A stretch of DNA of 64,000 nt, taken from Bog-473 sp963840435 (GTDB lineage Bacteria; Actinomycetota; Acidimicrobiia; Acidimicrobiales; RAAP-2). Under the pieces are notes generated by a model. It ran no database searches. It was not told the DNA's origin and saw only the letters and a program-made list of their open reading frames with translations. Below, in pieces: positions 30,426 to 39,242 of the stretch. The translations under genes were made by a program, and so were the position numbers. The DNA is taken from contig CAWIYY010000010.1 in the NCBI GenBank assembly GCA_963840435.1, forward strand, positions 124,001 through 188,000, given 5' to 3'. The stretch's first letter is position 1, and each line of letters starts with the position of its first letter.

Positions 30426-30861
30426 GTAGCCGCCTCCCCTGGTCCATGGGCAGTCTCGCCAATATCAACGGGAGATGCAAGTGTTTACAACTCCATTGCA
30501 ATCGCCGCTCGGGATCTTCTGGGGTCGGCAAGAGGATTCGACGTGCGTCGGGATGGAGGTTTCAGAAATCACTACATAGCCCCGACATTCGTCCGCAGAC
30601 ATCTTTGACGGGCCTTTTAATTGTCCGCAGCAGTCCACCCGAGGGACTGGTGATAGTCGGCCGCGAACGACCGAAATGGCCGATCGGAGAGTCGCCTCAG
30701 CACCCTGTCCGATCGGAGTACTCGCTCTCCTACGGTTCCCAACGCCGATCGCGGTGTTTCCTGCGATGACGAATCGCGCGTTGGTAGGAAAGTCTGAACT
30801 ATTGGGATCTGCGTCAAGAGGCGGAGTGAAGAATGGGCTGTCTCGGGCGTCGATGTCCTGG
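30426..30861. other. Gene-free region upstream of the RHS gene
   Basis: 436 bp between the NHL remnant and the RHS start. I see the RHS ribosome site (GGGGAGG, 30432-30438 on the minus strand) but no coding frame with protein-like character. It presumably holds the RHS promoter. Confidence 0.5.
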
Positions 30862-31943
30862 TCACCTGAGACCGGGCGCCGATGGCGGACCTTGGGCCAA
30901 TGAGGCGGTAGGGCGAAACACTTCATTATTGGCGGAGGTCGCACCGGACAGGTAAACGACTCGAATGCGATTGTTGTTGCCGTCCGCTATGTAGAGGTCA
31001 CCCGATGGGCTTACAGTGGTGTCCTCAGGGCCGTTGAGTTCCGCTTTGACAGCTTCTCCGCCATCGCCCGCGTATCCAGCCGTGCCGTCGCCGGCAACAG
31101 TCGTAATGACTCCGGCTACTGACACCATTCTCACTCGATCGTTGCCCCAGTCGGCAATGTACAAATTTCCTGATGAATCAAATCTCACACCAATTGGTTC
31201 GTTCAATTCGGCCTTGTTTGCAGAACCCTCATCTCCCGCGTAGCCACCGACACCAGTTCCAGAAAAGGTGGTTATCTCTCCGCCTGGACTAACTATCCGT
31301 ATCCGGTTATTTGCAGCATCGGCGATGTAGAGGTTGCCTTGTGTATCGACGGCAACGTCGCTGGGGGAGTTGAGCTCCGCTTCGGTGGCCGCACCTCCGT
31401 CGCCGGAATAACCCGCCGTTCCGTCACCGGCAACAGTACTGATCTCGCCGCTTGTGGTGACCTCACGGACTCGATTGGTTATCCGCTATGTAGAGGTCAC
31501 CCGCCGCATCTGTCCTAACCCCACATGGATTATTTAGCTCGGCTTCGGTCGCTTCTCCACCGTCACCCGAGTAACCAGCAGTTCCGTTTCCAGCGACGGT
31601 CGTGATTGTCCCGACTGTGTTGACCATCCGAACGACATTGTTTCCCGCGTCAGCAATGTACAAGTTACCGTTCGGACCAATAGCGACACCAGATGGAGAG
31701 TGCAGTTCGGCTTTGGTCGCTTTTCCACCATCCCCCGAATACGCGGGAGTTCCGTCACCGGCAATCGTAAGAATCTCGCCGGATTTCTTTACCTCACGCA
31801 CACGGTTGTTGCCCGTGTCTGCGACGAATAGATCCCCCGAGGAATCGGCGACGAGATCCTCAGGTCCGTCGAGCTAGGCCTGTACCGCTGGCCCGCCATC
31901 GCCGGAGTACCCCGCTGTACCGGTCCCAGCCGCTGTCGAAATC
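30862..31943 (-). pseudogene. NHL-repeat protein remnant, truncated, with a nonsense codon and a frameshift
   Basis: NHL repeats form beta-propellers. At least five repeats of about 56 residues are readable, each like GNLYIADAGNNVVRMV followed by TVAGNGTAGYSGDGG. The coding frame breaks at an in-frame TAG near 31874 (where Glu is expected, AELDGPED) and at a one-base shift near 31478 (YIADN-NRVREV). No start codon or signal peptide precedes the first repeat: the remnant begins immediately after the stop of the SGNH gene. It looks like the 3' part of a once larger gene, perhaps formerly a propeller domain fused to or following the hydrolase. It ends at 30862 with a Pro/Ala tail. Confidence 0.7.
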
Positions 31944-33106
31944 TCAGATGAAATTCGCCATCGCCGCCTCCACCTGCGCCGCCATGTACTGGTGGGCACT
32001 CTCGGTCGGGTGGAAGGATTCGTTCGCAAGAATGTTGCTCTTGGCGACTTTCTTCCACCCGGAACTGCAACCCAACGATGAGTTGAAGACGCAGTTGTCG
32101 AAAATCGATGAGAGCGAGGATCCCGGGGCGAAGAACACACCATTGATATCGGATGAACCATTGGTGTTGGTGTTGCACGGGAAGGCTTGCGATTGCGTAC
32201 GGGAGTTGATGTCGACGAGCTGGATCTTGGATCCTTTTGCCTGCAAGGCCGCGACGGCCTTTTTGATGGAGTCGTCCAAGCCAACTTGCACGAGGTTGAA
32301 CGCCCCGACGTTCAGGGGAGAGAGAGACAGGTACAGAATCGGTAACAACAGAGGCTCTACGGGATCCGATATCGGCAGGCCTTCCGTGATCGGACAGAAA
32401 TTAGATGATGGCGTCTTGGTAAAGATCTGCGGATAGTTGAGAACGTAGAGTTCCGCATCGGGCGTCTTAGACAGGATCTCCGAATAGAGCGCTTTCAGTT
32501 TCTTTCAAGCGATGAGGGGGCGGAGCTACCAGAGAACACCTGATTCCGAGCGCTCTGTATGTCCTTCGAGCAGGTTGATGTGTTCGACAGAATGGATGAC
32601 TTTGTGTAGGTCAGCGAGCCGAGCTTGACTGTCACGTCCGTACAGTCGCCGATGACACCGGAGAAGCCAAGGTCGTCCCCTCCAGCCGTGAGCGTCACGT
32701 ACTGGACCGACGGCGAGATCGTCGGAGGGATTTGCGACGGCTCACCTTTGAATCCATTGAGCACATCGTCGGTTGTTGCACCCGAGCAAGCGACGAAGGC
32801 GTTGGTCGGCGGCTGTGCTCCGGTCGTATAGGTGTTGAAGGTAGGAAGGTCGAGCCCGAGACTCTGTGCGACCAGGTCCGGGTAGGCCTGGGTGCTTCGG
32901 TGACACCCATCGGTGTTGCTCGGCGAGATGTAGGTGGTTGCGTTCGGCTCGAGGCCTTCTCCCGAGGAATAGGAGTCGCCCATCGCGAGGTATTCACCCG
33001 CGGGCGCCGTGGCGCCTGCGGGGCGAGGCGATGCCTGAGCAAGCGTCGTGAGGCCTGCCAGGAGCACAAGAGTGCTGGTCAGGACTATCACAGCTCGTGA
33101 TCTCAC
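31944..33106 (-). CDS. Secreted SGNH/GDSL-family hydrolase, one frameshift
   Basis: SGNH hydrolases are serine esterases or lipases. GTG 33106 is chosen because GGAGGGAGG lies five bases upstream and the signal peptide (RSRAVIVLTSTLVLLAGLTT, then AQASP) follows at once. Block I is AMGDSYSSGEG with the catalytic Ser, block III is TLTAGGDDLGFS, and block V is SFHPTESAHQYMA with the catalytic His and Asp-equivalent region. Many cysteines (GCHRS, FVACSG, GDCTD, TSTCS) suggest disulfides outside the cell. The frame breaks near 32503 in an A-rich stretch; correcting it gives about 387 residues, resembling Streptomyces-type cholesterol esterase/lipase relatives. The NHL remnant follows directly. Confidence 0.8.
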
Positions 33107-33549
33107 AATCGCCTCCCTCCGCCTGGCAACCAGCGATGCCGGCGTGTCTAGCTCAGGAGTGACGTAGGGGTCAACGAACGCGAGATCCATCCTGTCGCCA
33201 CAACCAGCAATTGGAAAGCGGGGCGCCCATGAGGCATTTCGCAGGACCTCGGCCACAAACTGGGAAGGGCGGCACCTTGCGGCATTTCGTAGCCGTTATC
33301 TCCTAACCCTCCAAACAATCCTCCGGGATAGGTGATAGGGCCGCTCGAAACGTCCGCTTTGCAGCGCATCGAGTTCGAGTCCCAGTGCACCCACCCTCTT
33401 CAGTCGGGAGAGAGGGGCCCAGAGCCCGAAACTGCCCAGAAGCGCCGGGCGCACGGGGCCGCGCTCGAGCACGGAGGAGCGCAGGCGACGGGGAGGGAGG
33501 CCCGGCTCCACCGGGAAACGGAGGGACACAGCGGGGGGACCCTGTACCT
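33107..33549. other. Gene-free region with a G-rich, structure-prone segment
   Basis: 443 bp with no supported gene. The part 33420-33545 is very purine-rich on the plus strand (runs of GGGG, GGGAGGG and CCGGGAAACGG) and could form hairpins or G-quadruplexes. A similar segment lies at 34575-34670. Confidence 0.5.
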
Positions 33550-34494
33550 CTACGTCTTGAGCGGTTCCAGTCGCAGCAACTGCGCCATAGTCGCCAGTGC
33601 CTCTTCGTTTAGCTCCGTAGGAATGGGATCTCCGTACCGGCCGTTAATCAAAATTTGGCCGCTTAACAAGATGTACGCGTCGGCAAACCCTGATTCGCTC
33701 CACGGATCGAATGAATTCCTTTCGATCGTTGAGCCTCCCTTAAATTTCCAAGCTGGTTCAGATTTGGAACCAATCCTCTTCGTTCCTCCCAGAAGTAGTC
33801 GCTTTCGAACCGGAACGGTGAACGACGAATGTGGCTCCCCTGAGACGTGATCCAGAAACCAATTAGCAATTTGATCTGAATCCCATGCGATGGTGTCCGA
33901 ACTTTCGAACTCGGAACCTGGCGGCCAAACATCGGGGCACATCCTCGTACGGGCATCACTGGATGCAAAAGTGCCATATCGCTCGGAATGCACCCGTGCC
34001 AAGGCTCTTATGAGTCGTTCTATCGGGTCGCTGACTGCCGCGATGAGGTCGTATTGGGCGCTTTGCGAAGAGTCAGGAACGCTGCTTGGCGGTAAGTCGC
34101 GAATACGGCGGATCGTTGCTGCCAGAAGAGCTGCAAGATCTGAAGGTGGTTCAGAGAGCAGAGTTGCCTGGCCGGCATCGCGATAGTTGCCCTGCAACCA
34201 GTTGCTGTACAGGATCTGACCCTGAGCGTTCCCTCTCGGCACGTGCAGTCGTAGAAGCTCGTTATCGACCGTAAGCACGGTGTCTCCATGATCGATGACC
34301 CAGCCGCGCACATCGGGCTTGTTCCCCACAAAAGACGCCCATTGACGCAAGTCTGGATTACCGAGGTTCCGGACATGATCTCGAAAGGCGCTGATCTCCG
34401 TTTGAGCAACTACCCAGGCTGCATCGATGGCGGCTTTACGCGCTCGTGCCTCTGCGTCCTGCTTCTCAATTTCTCGTTCCATTTCGGATGACAT
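33550..34494 (-). CDS. Hypothetical protein, 314 residues
   Basis: No family recognised. The N-terminal 40 residues are charged and helical (EMEREIEKQDAEARARKAAI), likely a short coiled coil. The middle is mixed alpha/beta with LLAATIRRIRDLPPSS, and the C-terminus has KRLLLGGTKRIGSKSE and AYILLSGQILINGRYGDPIP. No signal peptide or membrane helix. ATG 34494 has an AAGG eight bases upstream. Codon use is less GC-rich than the core genes. It sits with a membrane protein and an HNH nuclease gene on the same strand in the accessory block, so a defence or mobile-element role is possible, but nothing in the sequence proves it. Confidence 0.6.
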   Translation of the reverse strand: MSSEMEREIEKQDAEARARKAAIDAAWVVAQTEISAFRDHVRNLGNPDLRQWASFVGNKPDVRGWVIDHGDTVLTVDNELLRLHVPRGNAQGQILYSNWLQGNYRDAGQATLLSEPPSDLAALLAATIRRIRDLPPSSVPDSSQSAQYDLIAAVSDPIERLIRALARVHSERYGTFASSDARTRMCPDVWPPGSEFESSDTIAWDSDQIANWFLDHVSGEPHSSFTVPVRKRLLLGGTKRIGSKSEPAWKFKGGSTIERNSFDPWSESGFADAYILLSGQILINGRYGDPIPTELNEEALATMAQLLRLEPLKT

Positions 34495-34672
34495 TCAGAG
34501 CACCTTTGGACTAAAGCCGCACCAGGGGGCTGCTTGTCTCGATCTCTCCCGCAAGGCATCAGATTCGCATAGGCGGACGCGGAGGTTCTGGGCCGAGCAG
34601 GCACGGGGCGGCAGGGAGACGGCCCCCCGGGTTCCGGGAAGCGGGAAACCGAGGGGCGGGAGGGCCTGGGGG

Positions 34673-35303
34673 CTAATCATCGAGTCCTAGGACATCCTCA
34701 CGATGAGGAGCATGAGCATTCAAAGAGACCTCGTCAGTCGTATACCTTGCGCGAGCCCTGCTCATATCGAGGTCACGAACCAGTCCCGCAACGAGCGCGT
34801 CGTAGCAATCGCGATATCGATGCAGAAGTCCACCCGAGATTGTATCTCGATCACCTAGTTCGAAATATATGTCCCACGCGAGATCCCACCCTCCAGCGCC
34901 TCGCCACGCCTGTCGGCGGCGGTAGGCATTGGTCCTTATCCGAGCGTCCGAACCCCAGGCACCAAATGTTGCAAACGACAACTCCATCAGTTCGTTGTAG
35001 GCCGTCGATACGCCGGGACTAAATAGCGGTGCAGCACAAAAGAAAATGTTCGTCGAGTCGACGTTTCAACTGCAAGATCTCAGGTGGAGACTGGTCGCGC
35101 CAGGTTCCAATGAAGGTCATGTAGCACATGAGCTTGTTGAGATCCGGTATCAGTTGTTTGTAGTACCCAAGGCGAGCAGTCAGTAGTTGACTACTTCGAG
35201 ATTGCGTCCTCGTCAGAACAAACGCGAGCCACGCAACTACGATCGGTGTCAACACCGTTCCAATCGCCTGCACGGTGTCAGTCCAAGTGACGCTTGTCAT
35301 CAC
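34673..35303 (-). CDS. Hypothetical membrane-anchored protein, one frameshift
   Basis: About 209 residues after removing one base near 35033; as written it ends at FLLCCTAI and a second frame carries the rest (SPGVSTAYNELMELSFATFG). The N-terminus TDTVQAIGTVLTPIVVAWLAF is a membrane helix, followed by a basic segment and a helical soluble domain with LGYYKQLIPDLNKLM. The second half includes WDLAWDIYFELGDRDTISGG and a C-terminal acidic tail. The topology (short outside, helix, cytoplasmic helical domain) is shared by many small hypothetical proteins next to phage-defence genes. Family not recognised. Start at GTG 35303 or ATG 35300. Confidence 0.55.
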
Positions 35304-35488
35304 GAAATACTGATCGCTGACAGTGCTCGTCGTCCACTATCTGGGTCGGTTTTGTGTAGCTCCTCAGTGCAAAACGAGCAGAGGGACCCAGGCTCTGAAT
35401 CGGCCAACCGCTATGGGAACAGCTCGGTTGCGGATAGTTGGGTCCGAGAGGGTGGGGAGGCGCTGACGTGAACGCTGAAGCTGTCGAA

Positions 35489-36036
35489 TCAGCGAGTGGT
35501 TAACCCCGCACCCTTCCTGCGATTGCATGGCCCACAGAGAATTTGAAGGTTCTGTTCGTTTGTCGCACCACCCAGTGCCACCGGAATGACGTGATCAAAC
35601 TGGAGTTCGGAGGTTGCACTACACGACCTACATCTACCCCCGTCCCGAGTCCAGACATACTGCTTCAAGTCATCGGGTATCACATCACGCTTAGTTCCAG
35701 AGTTCACGAATCCCTGGCTCACCATCGCCTGCGCTCGCTCGATTCGAGTGTGCTCGCGCTGCTGACGCGTTACTAACAGAGCGTAGACCTGGTCGATCTG
35801 GAGACCATCGTTGTCCCAGTCGAGAAATTTTGGAACTGCCAGTAGGTTCGATCTCCGATGCGCGTCACCTTGACCGGATAGCTGAGCTGATTGTTCCGAG
35901 CGGCGTGATACTCCGCTTGAGCCATCTTCGGCACAAGCTCGTATGGCTTCTTTCCAACCCGAAATGTGGCCTTACCCTTCGAACCAAAAAGATTCTTCTT
36001 GAAAGAGATCCCGCAGTTCTCCGCTCTTCGCAACAT
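35489..36036 (-). CDS. HNH endonuclease, one frameshift
   Basis: HNH nucleases cut DNA with a beta-beta-alpha metal fold. The C-terminal domain is clear: DGGRCRSC, FDHVIPVALGG (the HNH His pair region), NLQILCGPCNRRKG. Two CxxC pairs bind structural zinc. The N-terminal part (FKKNLFGSKGKATFRVGKKP) is in another frame: a base is missing in AAAA near 35828, where WQFQ-KFLDWDNDG should continue. The corrected length is about 182 residues. The fold is used by restriction enzymes, homing endonucleases and phage packaging genes; the standalone form next to a tRNA gene hints at a mobile or defence context, but the target is unknown. Confidence 0.75.
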
Positions 36037-36305
36037 GATCGATCGATTCTTATATTGCCCGGAGGATCACCATCAACCGTGTTTCAAGTCAAGTGAATCA
36101 GGCGTTCCGCTGAGTCGGCCGCATACCAAGAGAACGTTCCAAACCTCAACCAATCCCTTGATGTCCACAAATGTCTTTTTCGGCGGCAACCGGTTGGACA
36201 GTTAGACAATTTCAAGATCTCGATCCGTTAAGTGGGCCGTACATATCGCCTGGGGATCCGAATCTCCAACCCAAGCATCGGCGATACACTGTCGAGCCAG
36301 ACCCA

Positions 36306-36379
36306 GCGCTCGTAGCTCAACGGACTAGAGCATCTGACTACGGATCAGAAGGTTGGGGGTTCGAATCCCTCCGAGCGCG
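36306..36379 (+). tRNA. tRNA-Arg (anticodon ACG)
   Basis: The cloverleaf is complete: acceptor arm GCGCTCG (36306-36312) pairs with CGAGCGC (36372-36378); D arm GCTC/GAGC; anticodon arm TCTGA/TCAGA with loop CTACGGA giving ACG; T arm GGGGG-TTCGAAT-CCCTC. No CCA is encoded. It reads CGN arginine codons after A34-to-inosine editing. Its 3' end could serve as an integration site, but no second copy of that end was found in the window. Confidence 0.93.
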
Positions 36380-36471
36380 GCAAAACTCCTGGTCAGGAGC
36401 GTTGTACGTCACGTGCGGCCGAGTCTCCGATCCACCCGTGCGGCCAGTTTGTCGGCTCTTCCGGTTTCAGC

Positions 36472-36493
36472 GGCTCTTCAGGTTTCAGCGGGG
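36472..36493. repeat. Duplicated left terminal repeat of the ISL3 element
   Basis: GGCTCTTCAGGTTTCAGCGG repeats the first 18 bases of the element (one mismatch) directly after it. It also matches the right end at 20 of 22 positions. It may be an extra transposase-binding site or the scar of a nested event. Confidence 0.65.
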
Positions 36494-36575
36494 TCTGAGG
36501 ACCCGCTAACCAGGGGGTCCTGAGGACTCAGCGGGGATCCACCGCGTAAGCACAGAGGCGCTTCAGTCTCAATGT

Positions 36576-37892
36576 GTGAAAAAGAAGATCCTCCACGCCT
36601 CTGTGTACTTCGATCCTAACGAGATCGTCTCTCATCTCGTGGGTCTCAAAGACGTCCGCGTCCTCTCCTACGCGCGCCGAGGTCCGGCGGGCGAGATCAC
36701 CGTCGAGCAGGCCAAACCGGTGCTCACGTGCCCGAGGTGTCGCAGGCGAGCCTGGACCAAGGACCGTCCCGTCGTCTCCTACGTGGACCTGCCTTTCGGC
36801 GGGGTGCCGATGACGCTGCACTGGAAGAAGCACCGACTCTTTTGCCCCAACCCTCGGTGTGGCCAGCGTTCCTTCACCCTGGGCGACCACCGGATTAGCG
36901 CGGTGGGATGCATGCTGACCACGCGGGCGGCCAAGTGGGTGGTCAAGCAGATCGGTGGCGGCCAGACCATCGCCCATCTGGCCGGCGAACTGGCCTGCGA
37001 CTGGGATGCGGTGAATGTGGCTTCGCGCATTTATGGCAAGGCGCTGCTCGCGGCCGATACCAAGCGGCTCAAAGACACCACCGCCATCGGCCTCGACGAG
37101 ACGCTCTTCGTGCGCGAAGGCCCCTATAAACACAAGACCTGGTCGACCACGGTGTGCGACGTGGCCAACCACGCCCTCATCGACGTGCTTCCGACCAGGG
37201 ACTTCACCGAAGTGGCCGGCTGGCTGAAGGCTCAGCCCCACCACGTCAAAGCGCGCCTCGAATACGGCTGCCTCGACATGTCGAGGACCTACAACGCGGT
37301 CTTTCGCGTCGTCACCCCCAAGGCAACGCGGGTGATCGATCGCTTCCACGTCATGCGTCACGCCATCTTGGCGCTCGATCAGACCAGGCGCCGAGTCCAA
37401 CAACAGCGCCTCGGCCATCGCGGCCGGGCCGGTGACCCGCTCTATCGCGCCCGCAAGCTCTTGGTCATCGGAGCGACGGCCTCGGATCCCGAGCTCCAAG
37501 AACGCCTCGTTGGCCTCTTGGCCTTGGGCGACCCCGACGGCGAGGTGGCCTTCGCCTACAGCGTCAAAGAAGCCGTGGCGCAGTTCTATGCCACCAAGGA
37601 CCCCGAGGCGGCCGCCGACTTGCTCCGCGACATCATCGAGCACGCCTCGAAGCGCTCTGCTCCCTTCGAAGTACGGCGCCTGGCGCGCATCTTGGAGAAC
37701 TGGTTCGAGCCCATCGTCGCCTGGCACAGGGCCAAGGTGTCCAACGGCCCCACCGAAGGCATGAACAACCTCTTGAAGCGGGTCAAGCGCGTTGCCTTCG
37801 GCTTCACCAACTTCGAGAACTTCCGCATCAGGGCCCTGCTCTACGCGGGCAAGCCCAACTTCAGAGTGCTCGACTCGATCGTGGTGACGTGA
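36576..37892 (+). CDS. ISL3-family transposase
   Basis: 438 residues, intact. DDE transposase for cut-and-paste movement. The N-terminal zinc finger is CPRCRRRAW and CPNPRCGQRSF. A helix-turn-helix region follows (IAHLAGELACDWDAVNVASR). Catalytic residues: first Asp in AIGLDETLF, second Asp in DMSRTY or VIDRFHVMRHAI, and Glu in NGPTEGMNNLLKRVKR, with the family tail FGFTNFENFRIRALLY. GTG 36576 is the likely start. It reads away from the left terminal repeat. Nothing is truncated, so the element may still be mobile. Confidence 0.92.
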   Translation: MKKKILHASVYFDPNEIVSHLVGLKDVRVLSYARRGPAGEITVEQAKPVLTCPRCRRRAWTKDRPVVSYVDLPFGGVPMTLHWKKHRLFCPNPRCGQRSFTLGDHRISAVGCMLTTRAAKWVVKQIGGGQTIAHLAGELACDWDAVNVASRIYGKALLAADTKRLKDTTAIGLDETLFVREGPYKHKTWSTTVCDVANHALIDVLPTRDFTEVAGWLKAQPHHVKARLEYGCLDMSRTYNAVFRVVTPKATRVIDRFHVMRHAILALDQTRRRVQQQRLGHRGRAGDPLYRARKLLVIGATASDPELQERLVGLLALGDPDGEVAFAYSVKEAVAQFYATKDPEAAADLLRDIIEHASKRSAPFEVRRLARILENWFEPIVAWHRAKVSNGPTEGMNNLLKRVKRVAFGFTNFENFRIRALLYAGKPNFRVLDSIVVT

Positions 37893-37990
37893 GCGTCACG
37901 GGACGTGGCTCACCCCGCAGAAACCGGAAGAGCCAGTTGGCCAGTGTAACGGACGCCCGCTAGGCGACTCGGGGCGGGCAGCGGACCTGG

Positions 37991-39193
37991 TCAGACGGAG
38001 ATGGGCAGCTTGGAGTAGCCCCGGACGGTGCTGGTGTAGAGGGGCACCGCCTCGTCCAGGTTGACCGACCACTCCGGGTAGCGCTTGAAGGTCTCCTCCA
38101 GGGCGATCCGGGCCTCGGTGCGGGCCAGCGCCGCCCCCAGGCAGAAGTGGATGCCGTAGCCGAAGGAGACGTGGTGGTCCATCTTCCGGTGGATGTCGAA
38201 GCGGTCGGCGTCCGGGTAGGCCCGCTCGTCGCGGCCGGCGGAGCCGGTGATCATGACGACCTTGGACCGGGCCGGAATGGTTTGGCCGTGGACCTCGACG
38301 TCGGCGACACACCAGCGGCTCTGCACCGGTGACGGGGCCTCGTAGCGCAGGAGCTCCTCGACGGCGTTCGGGATCAGAGCGAAGTCGTTCACCAGCTCGG
38401 TCCGCTGGTCGGGGTTGTTGTCGAGAGTCAGCGCGGCCCAGCCGAGGAGGCGGGCCACCGTCTCGGTGCCGGCGCTGCCGATGAGGAGGGCGAAGTTGGC
38501 GGCCTGGTCCATGGTGAGCCGGCGCACCTCACCGTCGTCCTCGGTGATCTCCATGGCGAGAAGGTCGGTGAGCATGTCGTCGCGCGGGTTCTTCTGACGG
38601 TCGGCCAGCACCTCGTGGATGTAGCCCATCATCTTGCCCATGGCCTCGGCCGAGACGTCGTTGTACATCCCCTGCTCGGGGTCGAGGTGGAAGGAGTCGT
38701 CGATCCAGCCGCGGAACATGTCGCGGTCGGCCGGGTCGACGCCGAGGAGGGCGGCGATGACGTAGGCGGGAACGCGGGCGCCGAAGTCCTGGACGTAGTC
38801 AAAGGAGTCCCGGCCGGCGAGGCCGTCGAGCAGGCGGACGCAGAGGGCCCGGATGTCCTCCTCGAGCAACATCATGCGCCTGGGGGTAAAGGCCTTGGAG
38901 ACGAGGCGGCGGTAGCGGGTGTGCTCCGGCGGGTCCATGAAGATCATGATCTCCATCTCCGTCGGGTCGGCCGTGATCATCTCCATCACGGTGCCGTGCC
39001 CGGAGATGAACGTCTTGGGGTCGCGGCTGAAGGCGTCCACGTCGGCGAAGCGGCTGACGGCGTAGAAGTCGTGCTGGTCGTTGTAATAAAGCGGAGCCTC
39101 GTCGCGCAGGCGCTTCCAGATCCGGTGGGGGTCGCCCTTGTACTTCTCGTTGAGCGGATCCCAGGCGAGTGGTTCGGTGTCGACGGCAGTCAT
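37991..39193 (-). CDS. Cytochrome P450
   Basis: 400 residues from ATG 39193, with GGGAGGG seven bases upstream; the frame is open further up but lacks protein character. Haem-thiolate monooxygenase using NAD(P)H through a ferredoxin. Motifs: I-helix LIGSAGTETVARL (acid-alcohol pair E-T), K-helix ExxR in VEELLRYEAP, and the haem loop FGYGIHFCLGAALAR with the Cys ligand. It resembles bacterial CYP families acting on steroids, terpenes or fatty acids. It is 49 bp from the glucokinase stop on the same strand, so TetR, glucokinase and P450 may be one transcript. No ferredoxin gene is next to it. Confidence 0.93.
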   Translation of the reverse strand: MTAVDTEPLAWDPLNEKYKGDPHRIWKRLRDEAPLYYNDQHDFYAVSRFADVDAFSRDPKTFISGHGTVMEMITADPTEMEIMIFMDPPEHTRYRRLVSKAFTPRRMMLLEEDIRALCVRLLDGLAGRDSFDYVQDFGARVPAYVIAALLGVDPADRDMFRGWIDDSFHLDPEQGMYNDVSAEAMGKMMGYIHEVLADRQKNPRDDMLTDLLAMEITEDDGEVRRLTMDQAANFALLIGSAGTETVARLLGWAALTLDNNPDQRTELVNDFALIPNAVEELLRYEAPSPVQSRWCVADVEVHGQTIPARSKVVMITGSAGRDERAYPDADRFDIHRKMDHHVSFGYGIHFCLGAALARTEARIALEETFKRYPEWSVNLDEAVPLYTSTVRGYSKLPISV

Positions 39194-39242
39194 CGGAATG
39201 CCCTCCCAAATGTCGGCGACCGGTGGCGGCCGGTCGCAGCGG

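Larger units (their letters stand above)
36454..37934. mobile_element. ISL3-family insertion sequence, 1,481 bp
   Basis: Terminal inverted repeats: left GGCTCTTCCGGTTTCAGCGG at 36454, right end complementary to it (GGCTCTTCCGGTTTCTGCGG read inward from 37934), 19 of 20 matching. The GGCTCTT start is typical of ISL3 elements. The 8-bp flanks AGTTTGTC and AGTTGGCC agree at 6 of 8 positions, an eroded target duplication. It carries one intact transposase. A second left-end-like copy begins at 36472. It lies 74 bp after tRNA-Arg. Confidence 0.8.

Noticed and set aside
30465..30944. Minus-strand frame of 159 codons upstream of the RHS gene
   Set aside because: Composition looks random (many Pro/Arg/Ser/Cys), it overlaps the end of the NHL remnant, and has no family features.
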